This document shows, one piece after another, positions 15,476 through 21,921 of a stretch of 21,921 nt of DNA (its first letter is position 1; the number at the start of each line of letters is the position of its first letter). The stretch lies in the NCBI GenBank assembly GCA_900556365.1, contig USOG01000008.1:1-21921 (forward strand). Direction: 5' to 3'. The notes under the pieces are model-generated. The model searched no databases and had not been told where the DNA came from. It was given only the letters and a program-made list of their open reading frames with translations. Origin of the DNA: an uncultured Collinsella sp. Lineage in GTDB: Bacteria > Actinomycetota > Coriobacteriia > Coriobacteriales > Coriobacteriaceae. The position numbers were made by a program, and so were the translations under genes.

Positions 15476-15838
15476 ATGGCAAAGATGAACATCGTTCTGT
15501 GCTGTGCCGGTGGTTTTTCCACCACCATGCTGATGGATCGTATCAAACAGACGATCCATAACAGCCAGAAGCTCAACGACGATGACTTTGAGTTTAAGGC
15601 TATCGCCGCCGACCTGCTCGATCAGGAGATCGATCACATGGACGCGCTGATTATGGGTCCCCAAATCGCCCATAAGTTCGAGTCCATCAGGCCCCTGATC
15701 GAGCCGCGTCACATCCCGTACGTGATCGTCGATCAGGAGACCTACGGCAAGATGGACGGCGCTACCGTGTTCAAGCAGCTGCTCATCGCTAAGAAAAAGG
15801 CTGACATGGCCCGCGAGGCCACCAAGGCAAACCAGTAA
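15476..15838 (+). CDS. PTS lactose/cellobiose-family EIIB
   Basis: Cytosolic phosphocarrier that accepts phosphate from EIIA on a cysteine and gives it to the sugar bound by EIIC. The 120-residue protein begins with a beta strand, NIVLCCAGGFSTTMLM; C10 aligns with the catalytic cysteine of ChbB/LicB, and the Gly/Ser/Thr-rich P-loop is intact. C9 is an extra adjacent cysteine. MGPQIAHKF near residues 60-68 matches the family's second conserved segment. GAAAGGACAAGACA precedes the ATG. It is the expected donor for the PRD/EIIA regulator at 10315. Confidence 0.93.
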   Translation: MAKMNIVLCCAGGFSTTMLMDRIKQTIHNSQKLNDDDFEFKAIAADLLDQEIDHMDALIMGPQIAHKFESIRPLIEPRHIPYVIVDQETYGKMDGATVFKQLLIAKKKADMAREATKANQ

Positions 15839-15877
15839 ACCCCTGTCTGATATTCCCTGAAATGGAGGATGCGACGT

Positions 15878-17134
15878 ATGTCGGAGACTGTAGAGAAAAA
15901 GCAGAGTGCCTTCGATAAGTTCGAAAACCTGCTGAACACCTATCTTGGCCCTGTTGCCGAGAAGATGGACAAGCAGCGTCACCTGTCCGCAGTTAAGAAG
16001 GCCATGATCGCCATGACCCCTCTGCTGCTGATCGGTTCGTTCTGCCTGATCCCAGCCGCCATTCCCAACATGATTGGCGAGACCAACCCCATCTCCGTTT
16101 GGATTCTGAACAACACCCAGTACTTCGATTTGGCCTACAACGTTTCCATGGGTCTGATGTCGGTCTTCGTTTCCGTCGTTACCGCCTATCACCTGGCCAA
16201 GTCCTATGACCTGGACATCCCTGGCTCCATGTCCATGGCTCTCGTTGGCTTCCTACTGCTCGGCATGGAAATGGACGAGGCCGGCGGCATCGCGCTGGGC
16301 GGCATGGGCTCCAAGGGCCTGTTCGTTTCCATGGTTGCCTCGCTGCTCGCAGTCGAGGTGTATCGTTGGTGCAAGAAGCGACACTTTACCATCAAGATGC
16401 CCGATACCGTGCCCGACTTTATTTCGAGCTCCTTTGAGATTATCCCGGTCACCGCTATCGTCATCGGCCTGTTCTTGGGCGTCCGTGTTTTGTGCCAGGG
16501 CGTTTTCGGCATCATGCCCAACGAGATCTTCTCAATCATCTTGGCCCCGCTCGTCGGTTCGATGGACAGCCCGCTTGCCGTTACCTTCTACCACATCCTG
16601 CGCTGCTTCATCTTCTTCTTCGGTATTCACCCCTCTGTTCTGTCCCCGATCGTTCAGCCGATCTCCACGCAGTTCCTGGCTGAGAACATCGCTGCGGTTC
16701 AGGGCGGCGGTGTCGCTACCCACATCTTCACCCCTGGTCCCATGTCTGCGTTTGGCGGTTTCACCGGACTGGGCGTGACCATGGGCGTTGTTATCTGGTT
16801 CATGTTCTCCAAGTCCAAGGCTCAGCGCGAGATTGGCCGCATCGCCTTCATCCCGTCGCTGTTCGGCGTAAACGAGCCGATTCTGTTCGGTGCTCCGATT
16901 GTTCTGAACCCGATCTTCTTCATCCCGTTCGTTATCTTTGGCGGCATTCTGTCCTCCATTCCGTTCTGGTTCATGAGCTGGGGTTGGGTGCCCTGCTCCA
17001 CCTTCACGCCTCCCTACGTCGGTGTGTTCCTGGAGGGCTTCCTGACCAACATGTCTTGGACGTCGATTGTGGCCAACGTGGTCCAGCTGGTCCTTGCGCT
17101 GATCGTGTACTACCCGTTCTGCAAGGTTGCCTAG
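15878..17134 (+). CDS. PTS lactose/cellobiose-family EIIC permease, probably lacking its C-terminal tail
   Basis: Integral membrane sugar transporter that couples uptake to phosphorylation by EIIB. ATG 15878 is chosen because GGAGG is 9 bases upstream, whereas the in-frame ATG at 15869 abuts it. The 418-residue product has about ten hydrophobic helices, the conserved FGIHPSVLSPI segment (a conserved His in the translocation domain) and GVNEPILFGAP, the sugar-binding NEP motif typical of ChbC/LicC. The first 45 residues are the usual amphipathic leader (FDKFENLLNTYLGPVAEKM). The gene stops at TAG right after YYPFCKVA, and the same frame stays open for 33 charged codons to a second TAG. Family members usually carry such a tail and are 430-450 residues long. 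Transport function is probably kept. Confidence 0.93.
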   Translation: MSETVEKKQSAFDKFENLLNTYLGPVAEKMDKQRHLSAVKKAMIAMTPLLLIGSFCLIPAAIPNMIGETNPISVWILNNTQYFDLAYNVSMGLMSVFVSVVTAYHLAKSYDLDIPGSMSMALVGFLLLGMEMDEAGGIALGGMGSKGLFVSMVASLLAVEVYRWCKKRHFTIKMPDTVPDFISSSFEIIPVTAIVIGLFLGVRVLCQGVFGIMPNEIFSIILAPLVGSMDSPLAVTFYHILRCFIFFFGIHPSVLSPIVQPISTQFLAENIAAVQGGGVATHIFTPGPMSAFGGFTGLGVTMGVVIWFMFSKSKAQREIGRIAFIPSLFGVNEPILFGAPIVLNPIFFIPFVIFGGILSSIPFWFMSWGWVPCSTFTPPYVGVFLEGFLTNMSWTSIVANVVQLVLALIVYYPFCKVA

Positions 17135-17236
17135 AAGCGTGCACTGGCTGAAGAGGCCCGTGTGGCGGCTGAGAAGCATTCCGAGATTTCTGCCGAAGAT
17201 GCGGCGTTGCTCGAGGATCTTGATCTTGACTTCTAG
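17132..17236 (+). other. In-frame coding remnant (or readthrough tail) after the EIIC amber stop
   Basis: TAG at 17132-17134 is followed by 33 sense codons ending at TAG 17234-17236. The encoded peptide begins KRALAEEARVAAEK and ends LLEDLDLDF: a highly charged helical tail of the kind seen on lactose/cellobiose EIICs. No ribosome site suggests a separate gene. A single change from GAG or CAG would explain the TAG. Confidence 0.6.
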
Positions 17237-17284
17237 TCAACTGAAATAGCCGGTGCCTGTACCTGCTGATTTCGAAAGCATGAA

Positions 17285-17324
17285 AGCCCGGCGATGGGGG
17301 AGTGACCTCATTGTCGGGCTCCTT
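17285..17324 (+). terminator. Hairpin between EIIC and the M24 peptidase gene
   Basis: AGCCCGGCGATG pairs with CATTGTCGGGCT (G-T pairs allowed), extendable by GG/CC toward the loop, then CCTTTG. The T-run is weak, so it may be a leaky terminator letting part of the PTS transcript continue into the peptidase gene. Confidence 0.5.
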
Positions 17325-17342
17325 TGAAAGGCGATACGTTCG

Positions 17343-18416
17343 ATGAACGCACATGTGGACAATATTTATACCTTCTTGGACGAGCACAAGCTCGATGCGC
17401 TGTTAATCAAGAGCAAGACCATGAAGCGCTATCTGGGCACGTTGACCGGCAGCGGTTGCAAGGTGCTCTTTACGCGCGACCGTGGTTTTCTCATCATGGA
17501 CGGCCGTTACGTGAACGAGGCTCGGGAACGCGAATTCGATCTGGAGTTTCGTGTCCACGAGCAGGGGACGAGCTATCTGGCCGAGCTTGAGCGTGCACTC
17601 AAAGAGTGTGGCTGCTCTACGTTGGGCATCGAGGAGTCCGAAATCACGATTTCGGAATACCGCAACTTGGAAGGCTTGGGCCTTGACATCACGCTGCTGG
17701 GCAGCGAGATGGCGTTGATGCGCTTGCGCAAGGATGAAGCCGAGATCGCGGCGGTTCAGCATGCGGTCGATGTTGCCGACGACGTGTACGCCAAGACGAC
17801 CGAGCGGCTGCACGTGGGTATGACCGAATTTGAAATCTCTGCGCTCGTGCACTATTACTCGATTGCCGCTGGTGCCGAGGCAATGTCGTTCGATACTATC
17901 GTTGCCACCGGCGAGCGCAGCGCCATGCCTCACGGTCGTCCTACCGACCGCAGGGTCCAGGCGCACGAACCGATTCTGATCGACTTCGGCGTGCAGATCA
18001 ACGGCTATCAGTCCGATATGACGCGCGTGTGCTTCCTTGGCGCCCCGACCGACCAGATGGCTCATGTGTACGAGACTGTTTTGAATGCTCACCTTGCAGG
18101 TATCGATGCTATTCGTTGTGGTGTGGTGGCGCGCGATGTGGATGCGGCCGCGCGTCGTGTTATTACCAAGGCGGGGTATGGTGAGTATTTCACCCATGGA
18201 CTTGGTCACGGTATCGGCATGGGTGGCGACTTGCCACTGTTGAACACCTCTGGTGACATCGTGCTCGACAACGGAATGATTATGTCCTGCGAGCCGGGCG
18301 TGTATATTCCTGGAGTCGGCGGCGTGCGTATTGAGGACGACGTGTTGCTGAAAGACGGCGTTTCATGCCCGCTCAACCATACCGACAAACAGTTGCGTAT
18401 TCTCGATGTGAGGTAG
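17343..18416 (+). CDS. M24 family Xaa-Pro aminopeptidase/dipeptidase (YpdF/PepP/PepQ type)
   Basis: Cytosolic dimetal peptidase that removes residues next to proline. The N-terminal creatinase-like domain covers about 1-125 and the pita-bread catalytic domain about 130-357. Metal ligands are all present: D214 (LIDFGVQING), D225 (SDMTR), H289 (GLGHGIG), E317 (SCEPGVY) and E331 (VRIEDDV); H197 (AMPHGRP) is the usual substrate contact. ATG with GAAAGG upstream. At 357 residues it resembles E. coli YpdF (about 360), which sits in a PTS operon next to the M42 enzyme YpdE. It lies downstream of EIIC, separated by the hairpin at 17285, and 3 bp before the RDD gene, so the last two are certainly co-transcribed. 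Exact specificity (dipeptidase or aminopeptidase) is not readable. Confidence 0.93.
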   Translation: MNAHVDNIYTFLDEHKLDALLIKSKTMKRYLGTLTGSGCKVLFTRDRGFLIMDGRYVNEAREREFDLEFRVHEQGTSYLAELERALKECGCSTLGIEESEITISEYRNLEGLGLDITLLGSEMALMRLRKDEAEIAAVQHAVDVADDVYAKTTERLHVGMTEFEISALVHYYSIAAGAEAMSFDTIVATGERSAMPHGRPTDRRVQAHEPILIDFGVQINGYQSDMTRVCFLGAPTDQMAHVYETVLNAHLAGIDAIRCGVVARDVDAAARRVITKAGYGEYFTHGLGHGIGMGGDLPLLNTSGDIVLDNGMIMSCEPGVYIPGVGGVRIEDDVLLKDGVSCPLNHTDKQLRILDVR

Positions 18417-18419
18417 CGC

Positions 18420-19106
18420 ATGACTAAAAAACGCAAGAAACAGCGACGTGAGGCGAGCGCGGAGCAGGCACCTTCTGCTGCGACGAGCATTGCAAGCGAG
18501 ACCCATAAGGAATCGAATGCCGATGCATGCTCGATTCTGTCGGCGCCCCCGCTGTCACGTTTGTACGCCTACGTTATCGACTGGATTTTGGGTGGCATTG
18601 TCTCTGGTTTGCCGGCCGTGATGGTTTATCTTGTGCTGACCCATAAGAACGAGATGTTCACCGACCTATACGTGTTCGAGGCAATGGGATATCGCTGGAG
18701 CGTCGGCATTGTGGTCGGACTTTTGTGCGTGCTTGCCGCCATCGCATACTTTGTGCTGATTCCGTTGCTGGTGTGGCCGGGGCAGACTCCGGGCAAGCGT
18801 ATTGCGCATGTGCGTGTCGCCACACTTGATGGCAGCTTGCCTTCTATTGGACGCTTGATCTGGCGCCAGGTTATCGTGGGCTTTTTGCTCGAAGGCAGCG
18901 GGTACGTGGTGTCCCGGTATATTCGCGAGATGGCGGTGCTCATCACCCGCGTTGACGTGAATTATTACTGGGAGATCGCGGGTATGATTGTTACGGCGGT
19001 GTCGCTGCTCATGTTCCTGATTATCCCGGCTCGTCGCTGCGTTCACGATTACCTGGCTGGCACGTGCGTGGTTCCCGCTGAGGGACATCCGCTGTATCAG
19101 GGGTAG
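18420..19106 (+). CDS. RDD family integral membrane protein
   Basis: Membrane protein of 228 residues with a basic, Lys/Arg-rich start (MTKKRKKQRR), a Ser/Ala-rich soluble segment to about 43, then several hydrophobic helices. RDD-domain signatures: PLSRLYAYVIDWILGG (R47, D54), WPGQTPGKRIAHVRVATLDG near 118-140, and the C-terminal RRCVHDYLAGT. Some RDD proteins have been linked to ion or solute transport; most are uncharacterised. It starts 3 bp after the M24 peptidase stop, with GAGGT inside that gene's end, so the two are translationally close. Confidence 0.9.
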   Translation: MTKKRKKQRREASAEQAPSAATSIASETHKESNADACSILSAPPLSRLYAYVIDWILGGIVSGLPAVMVYLVLTHKNEMFTDLYVFEAMGYRWSVGIVVGLLCVLAAIAYFVLIPLLVWPGQTPGKRIAHVRVATLDGSLPSIGRLIWRQVIVGFLLEGSGYVVSRYIREMAVLITRVDVNYYWEIAGMIVTAVSLLMFLIIPARRCVHDYLAGTCVVPAEGHPLYQG

Positions 19107-19153
19107 TCGACTGTGGATTTGTCGCGGCGACGTTGCCCGCGGTCTTCTTGTTG

Positions 19154-19182
19154 TTGGTTACATATGTGATGTTCGGTATGTA
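19154..19182 (+). promoter_or_regulatory. Candidate promoter for the HPr gene
   Basis: TTGGTT at 19154-19159 and TATGTA at 19177-19182 with a 17-bp spacer, in the 141-bp gap before ptsH. Moderate consensus match. Confidence 0.4.
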
Positions 19183-19247
19183 TCTGCCTTGCCTAACGTG
19201 TGCGTTGGGGTAAAAGGATTGCTCGGTCTATTACGAAGGAGTTAGAA

Positions 19248-19520
19248 ATGTACAATAAGATTGTTATGGTCGTTAACCCCACTGGTCTTCACGCCCGCCC
19301 TGCGGCGACGCTGGCGACCGAGGCTGCGAAGTTTGTCTCGAAGATTGAGGTCCGCAACGCCTCCAGGGATGGCGACTTCAAGGACGCTAAGTCCATGATC
19401 GCTATCATGACCTCAGGTATTACCCAGAACGATAAGGTTGAGTTGCGTGCCGAGGGCGACGACGAGATTGCCGCCGTGGACACGTTGGTCGCTCTTATTG
19501 AGGGTGGCTTCGGCGAGTAG
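19248..19520 (+). CDS. ptsH: HPr phosphocarrier protein
   Basis: Small cytosolic phosphocarrier (90 residues) that passes phosphate from enzyme I to EIIA proteins. The active site NPTGLHARPA places the phosphorylated histidine at H15, the canonical number. DAKSMIAIM contains S49, in the position of the regulatory serine (Ser46 in Bacillus); spacing is three residues longer, in the NASRDGDF loop. ATG with GAAGGAG 6 bases upstream is chosen over an in-frame ATG at 19200. No enzyme I gene is in this window. The protein could be the cell's general HPr or one dedicated to the adjacent PTS; its own promoter and terminator favour the former. Confidence 0.95.
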   Translation: MYNKIVMVVNPTGLHARPAATLATEAAKFVSKIEVRNASRDGDFKDAKSMIAIMTSGITQNDKVELRAEGDDEIAAVDTLVALIEGGFGE

Positions 19521-19587
19521 CATGCTCTCGATGGGGGCGCCGCGCATGTTTGCGCGCCGTCGGCTTTTGGTAGAGACGCCTTTATCG

Positions 19588-19624
19588 ATACCCTTCTCCG
19601 GGCAAACGGGGAAGGGTATTTTGT
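19588..19624 (+). terminator. Terminator of the HPr gene
   Basis: ATACCCTTCTCC pairs with GGGGAAGGGTAT (12 pairs, one G-T), followed by TTTTG. Confidence 0.8.
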
Positions 19625-19916
19625 TGAGAGCTTGAATGGTGCGTCCGTTGAAGTTCCTGATAGTGTTGCTTGGGCATGAATCTGAATGCTGCCCCCTGCC
19701 CCCTGCCCATCTTTTCGCCGCAAGAGGTACATGCGAATAATGGCCCTGTTGCCGGAGCCGTCTATCAATCATGGTGGACCATCAGGAGCTCCCTCGTGGC
19801 TTGGGCTTTGTGCGGGCAGCTTTGTCGCCCTCGGCGGCTCGCGCGAAGACGCTGGGGAAATGCGTAAGCGTTACCAGCATCGACAAGTTGTGTTCTGTTT
19901 TGGACAGGCGCTCAGC
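19625..19916. other. Noncoding convergent spacer
   Basis: Between the HPr terminator and the 3' end of the FAD enzyme gene. Open frames here lack ribosome sites and sensible composition. It contains about three tandem copies of CTGCCCC near 19689-19708 and the hairpin repeat at 19851-19878. No gene remnant is recognised. Confidence 0.5.
19851..19878. repeat. Dispersed hairpin repeat, copy B
   Basis: GCTGG...CCAGC palindrome sharing the 14-mer GGAAATGCGTAAGC and the CCAGC end with copy A at 7656-7684. The right-hand arm differs (GTTA instead of ATTTG), which weakens pairing inside the stem. Confidence 0.55.
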
Positions 19917-21443
19917 TTAGTCTGCTCGATAGTGTGAACCTAAGCTTTCAGTTCGCTTGCGCATGGCTTTGACCATTTCCTGTGCCAGCTGAATCTGCGA
20001 TTGCAGGCGGGCGAGGGCTGCGACTTCGCTGTCCTGGGCTTTCTGTGTGCTCAAGGTCGTTGCCTCCGTCTTCAAGCCCTCAAGCTCGTGTAGTGCTTCG
20101 GATAGGCCTGTTTCGGTGCGGTTGATCATGCAATAGGTGCTCATCGTGTGCTTAAGGCCGTGTGTCAGGCGTTCGGCATCTGTTGTGGCAATGCCGTAGT
20201 GGGGGAGGGCGATATCCGCCTTCAGGGGTGTCTCAGGCTCTTTCTGCGCTGCAAGGGCTGCCGATGCGCCCGCGATGCGTCCGAACACGATGCCGTTGGC
20301 GCTTGACAAGCCACCAATGCGGTCGGCGCCGTGCATGCCGCCTGTCGCCTCGCCGCAAGCGTAGAGGCCCTCAACGCCCGTGTGCGCGGTCTTATCGATC
20401 TTGATGCCGCCATTAGCGGCGTGGGCATACATCGCAACGCGCATCTCGTCAGTCGGAGCGATGCCGTGCTCGTCTTGCAGCCAGGTGGCAAAGGTCTGCA
20501 CAAACTCTGGGACATCCTCGCGGGGGAAGTCGTAGTGGAGTGCCAGGCCTTCGACACCTGCCTGATCGATGACGAGATCGATAGCGCGGGAGGCCAGGCG
20601 CGAAGTGAAAGGGCCATATCCAGAGCGCTGCTCGAGCAGGTCGTCCAGCTTGTCGTCGGCAATATCTACCGGCTGGTCTACATGTACGTAGCGCCAGGTT
20701 TTCTCGTTGAAGACCAAGTTACGCCTGGGCTCGATGAAGCCGGGCATCATCTGCATGAACTCTATATTAGTAAGTGTTGCGCCGTGCGCCAGTGCGATGG
20801 CCTGCGAGGAGCTGAGCACATCAGCCGACGTAAGGCTGCGCTCGAACAGGCCGCCTGTGCCACCGGCTGCGATGATCGTGGCCTTGGCAGCAAAGGGCAC
20901 GATTCGATTTTCGGTAAGGTCGTAGAGTACGGTTCCGGTTATTCTGCCGTTCGTGTCCTCAACAAGGTCGATAAGCTCATGGCGGGGGAGTAGGCGAATG
21001 CCGAGCGACTCGATCCAGGTCGTCAGAGCGTCCTCAAGGGGCTTGCGGGTGAGGCCGCGCCACATGCGCGTCTTGTGGTCAAAGCAGGGGATAAACTGCT
21101 TTTGCTGAGCGCTCTCAGCGTTTTGCGGACGCTGGAGCTCAACGCCCAGGTCTTGCTCGAGCCAGTCAATCGCTTGGGGAATGCCGTGGACGAACGTTTG
21201 GACGAGTTCGGGGTCGGCGACACCGCCGCCGACGGTCTGGATGGTGTCGATGAGGTCCTGCTCGTCGTCTTCGTCGACGGGACCGATGAGGCCGAGGCCC
21301 CAGGTACCCGGGAAGAAGCTCGATCCACTCATGGTCTTGCCGGCGCTTGTCACAGTGACGGTTGCACCCGTGCGTGCCGCTTCGATGGCGGCACAAAGGC
21401 CCGCAATGCCAGATCCAATTACCAGTACATCAGTCGATTCCAT
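19917..21443 (-). CDS. FAD-dependent oxidoreductase, fumarate reductase/L-aspartate oxidase family
   Basis: Flavoprotein of 508 residues. The start at 21443 (MESTDVLVIG) follows GAAAGGAATCCG. The FAD Rossmann motif is GSGIAG at 10-15, preceded by DVLVI. A second FAD segment is TIIAAGGTGGL near residues 200-210. The C-terminal family signature reads HAANGGIKID, then GLYACGEATGGMHGADRIGG and SSANGIVFGRIAG. This matches the FrdA/SdhA/NadB superfamily, closest by eye to NadB-like or soluble fumarate-reductase-like flavoproteins; the last 90 residues are a helical NadB/SdhA-like domain. No nadA/nadC or frdB/C genes adjoin, so NAD synthesis or respiration cannot be assigned. No signal peptide, so the enzyme is probably cytosolic. 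Transcribed alone. Confidence 0.88.
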   Translation of the reverse strand: MESTDVLVIGSGIAGLCAAIEAARTGATVTVTSAGKTMSGSSFFPGTWGLGLIGPVDEDDEQDLIDTIQTVGGGVADPELVQTFVHGIPQAIDWLEQDLGVELQRPQNAESAQQKQFIPCFDHKTRMWRGLTRKPLEDALTTWIESLGIRLLPRHELIDLVEDTNGRITGTVLYDLTENRIVPFAAKATIIAAGGTGGLFERSLTSADVLSSSQAIALAHGATLTNIEFMQMMPGFIEPRRNLVFNEKTWRYVHVDQPVDIADDKLDDLLEQRSGYGPFTSRLASRAIDLVIDQAGVEGLALHYDFPREDVPEFVQTFATWLQDEHGIAPTDEMRVAMYAHAANGGIKIDKTAHTGVEGLYACGEATGGMHGADRIGGLSSANGIVFGRIAGASAALAAQKEPETPLKADIALPHYGIATTDAERLTHGLKHTMSTYCMINRTETGLSEALHELEGLKTEATTLSTQKAQDSEVAALARLQSQIQLAQEMVKAMRKRTESLGSHYRAD

Positions 21444-21631
21444 CGGATTCCTTTCTCGTCCGGCGCATTGTCGCACGGGTGATCGGCAATGGGGCCGCAA
21501 AGACCCGTCAAATCGGTAAAGGGCAAATATGGCAGGTGGGCGTCATGGACGCTCTGACGCTCCATCTCTTCACATCTCGTATTTCGCCCCAGCTGATATA
21601 TCGGCATTAGATACCCTGCGCCAGCGCAAAC

Positions 21632-21664
21632 AAAAAGAGCCGCTACCTCGAAAGGTAGCGGCTC
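21632..21664 (-). terminator. Terminator of the GGGtGRT-family gene
   Basis: On the minus strand a perfect 12-bp stem (GAGCCGCTACCT/AGGTAGCGGCTC) with a TTCG loop, followed by TTTTTGTTT. It lies 35 bp after the stop codon at 21700. The rest of 21444-21631 shows no gene. Confidence 0.93.
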
Positions 21665-21699
21665 CAAAGCTCAACTATCTGAGCATCGCGCGGGCGCGA

Positions 21700-21921
21700 T
21701 TAGGCCTTGAGGGCCTCTTCGACGGCGACAGCGCAGGCGACGGTGGCACCGACCATGGGGTTGTTGCCCATGCCGATGAGACCCATCATGTCGACGTGCG
21801 CAGGCACGGAGGAAGAACCGGCGAACTGGGCGTCGGAGTGCATGCGGCCCATGGTGTCGGTCATGCCGTAAGAGGCAGGGCCGGCGCCCATGTTGTCCGG
21901 GTGCAGGGTACGGCCAGTGCC
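21700..21921 (-). CDS. GGGtGRT-family protein, C-terminal fragment (runs off the window)
   Basis: The open frame continues past the window edge, so the ATG at 21891 is internal and not the start. The visible 73 residues begin GTGRTLHPDNMGAG, matching the tail of the GGGtGRT motif that names this family (PF14057, as I recall it). They end GNNPMVGATVACAVAVEEALKA. The Gly/Met-rich segment with YGMTDTMGRMHSDAQF looks like a nucleotide- or cofactor-binding enzyme end, but no reaction is established for the family. I recall members lying next to NifU-like iron-sulfur scaffold genes; that neighbour would be beyond this window. Confidence 0.75.
   Translation of the reverse strand, partial: GTGRTLHPDNMGAGPASYGMTDTMGRMHSDAQFAGSSSVPAHVDMMGLIGMGNNPMVGATVACAVAVEEALKA

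Noticed and set aside
1..21921. CRISPR arrays, transposases, phage structural genes
   Set aside because: No spaced direct-repeat array, transposase motif or phage gene was found on either strand; the only repeats are the tRNA-tail duplication and the two hairpin copies.

Overview
The window looks like a chromosomal segment of a GC-rich, fermentative, anaerobic actinobacterium of the Coriobacteriia, most likely Collinsella or a close relative. This is inferred from the very long Ala/Lys/Arg-rich N-terminal extension on Rho, the mix of phosphotransferase sugar uptake, D-lactate dehydrogenase and PLP C-S lyase genes, and a GGGtGRT-family gene. I could not check this by similarity search. Spacing between genes is normal and most terminators are clear, so the coding layout is largely secure.

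Left part (1-7280): rho with a 435-residue disordered extension, then a two-gene unit (unknown two-helix membrane protein plus VanZ-like protein) driven by a good promoter and closed by a perfect bidirectional terminator. On the minus strand follow a ROK-family fructokinase and a class I/II aminotransferase, each apparently its own transcription unit.

Accessory-looking part (7280-9065): tRNA-His and two tRNA-Lys(CTT) genes. The 3' end of the second tRNA-Lys, with its terminator, is duplicated 176 bp downstream around a hairpin-rich insert. Next comes a membrane-anchored zinc-knuckle-type protein gene that is interrupted by two in-frame amber codons yet keeps its ribosome binding site and its C-terminal CxxC motif.

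Central part (9066-19624): a probable co-regulated PTS locus. A D-lactate dehydrogenase (minus) diverges from a LicR/MtlR-type PRD activator; a MalY/PatB-type C-S lyase (minus) diverges from an operon of M42 aminopeptidase, lactose/cellobiose-family EIIA, EIIB and EIIC, followed by an M24 Xaa-Pro-type peptidase, an RDD membrane protein and HPr. Both divergent intergenic regions carry the inverted repeat TTTCACC-N5-GGTGMAA, which I propose as the operator of the PRD activator. The pairing of a PTS with M42 and M24 peptidases and no glycosidase recalls the E. coli frv and fry/ypd operons, whose substrates are not established as far as I know. EIIC ends at an amber codon followed in frame by 33 codons that look like its normal charged tail.

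Right part (19625-21921): a noncoding convergent spacer with a second copy of a hairpin also found beside the tRNA genes, an FAD-dependent oxidoreductase of the fumarate reductase/L-aspartate oxidase family (minus), a strong terminator, and the C-terminal end of a GGGtGRT-family gene running off the window.
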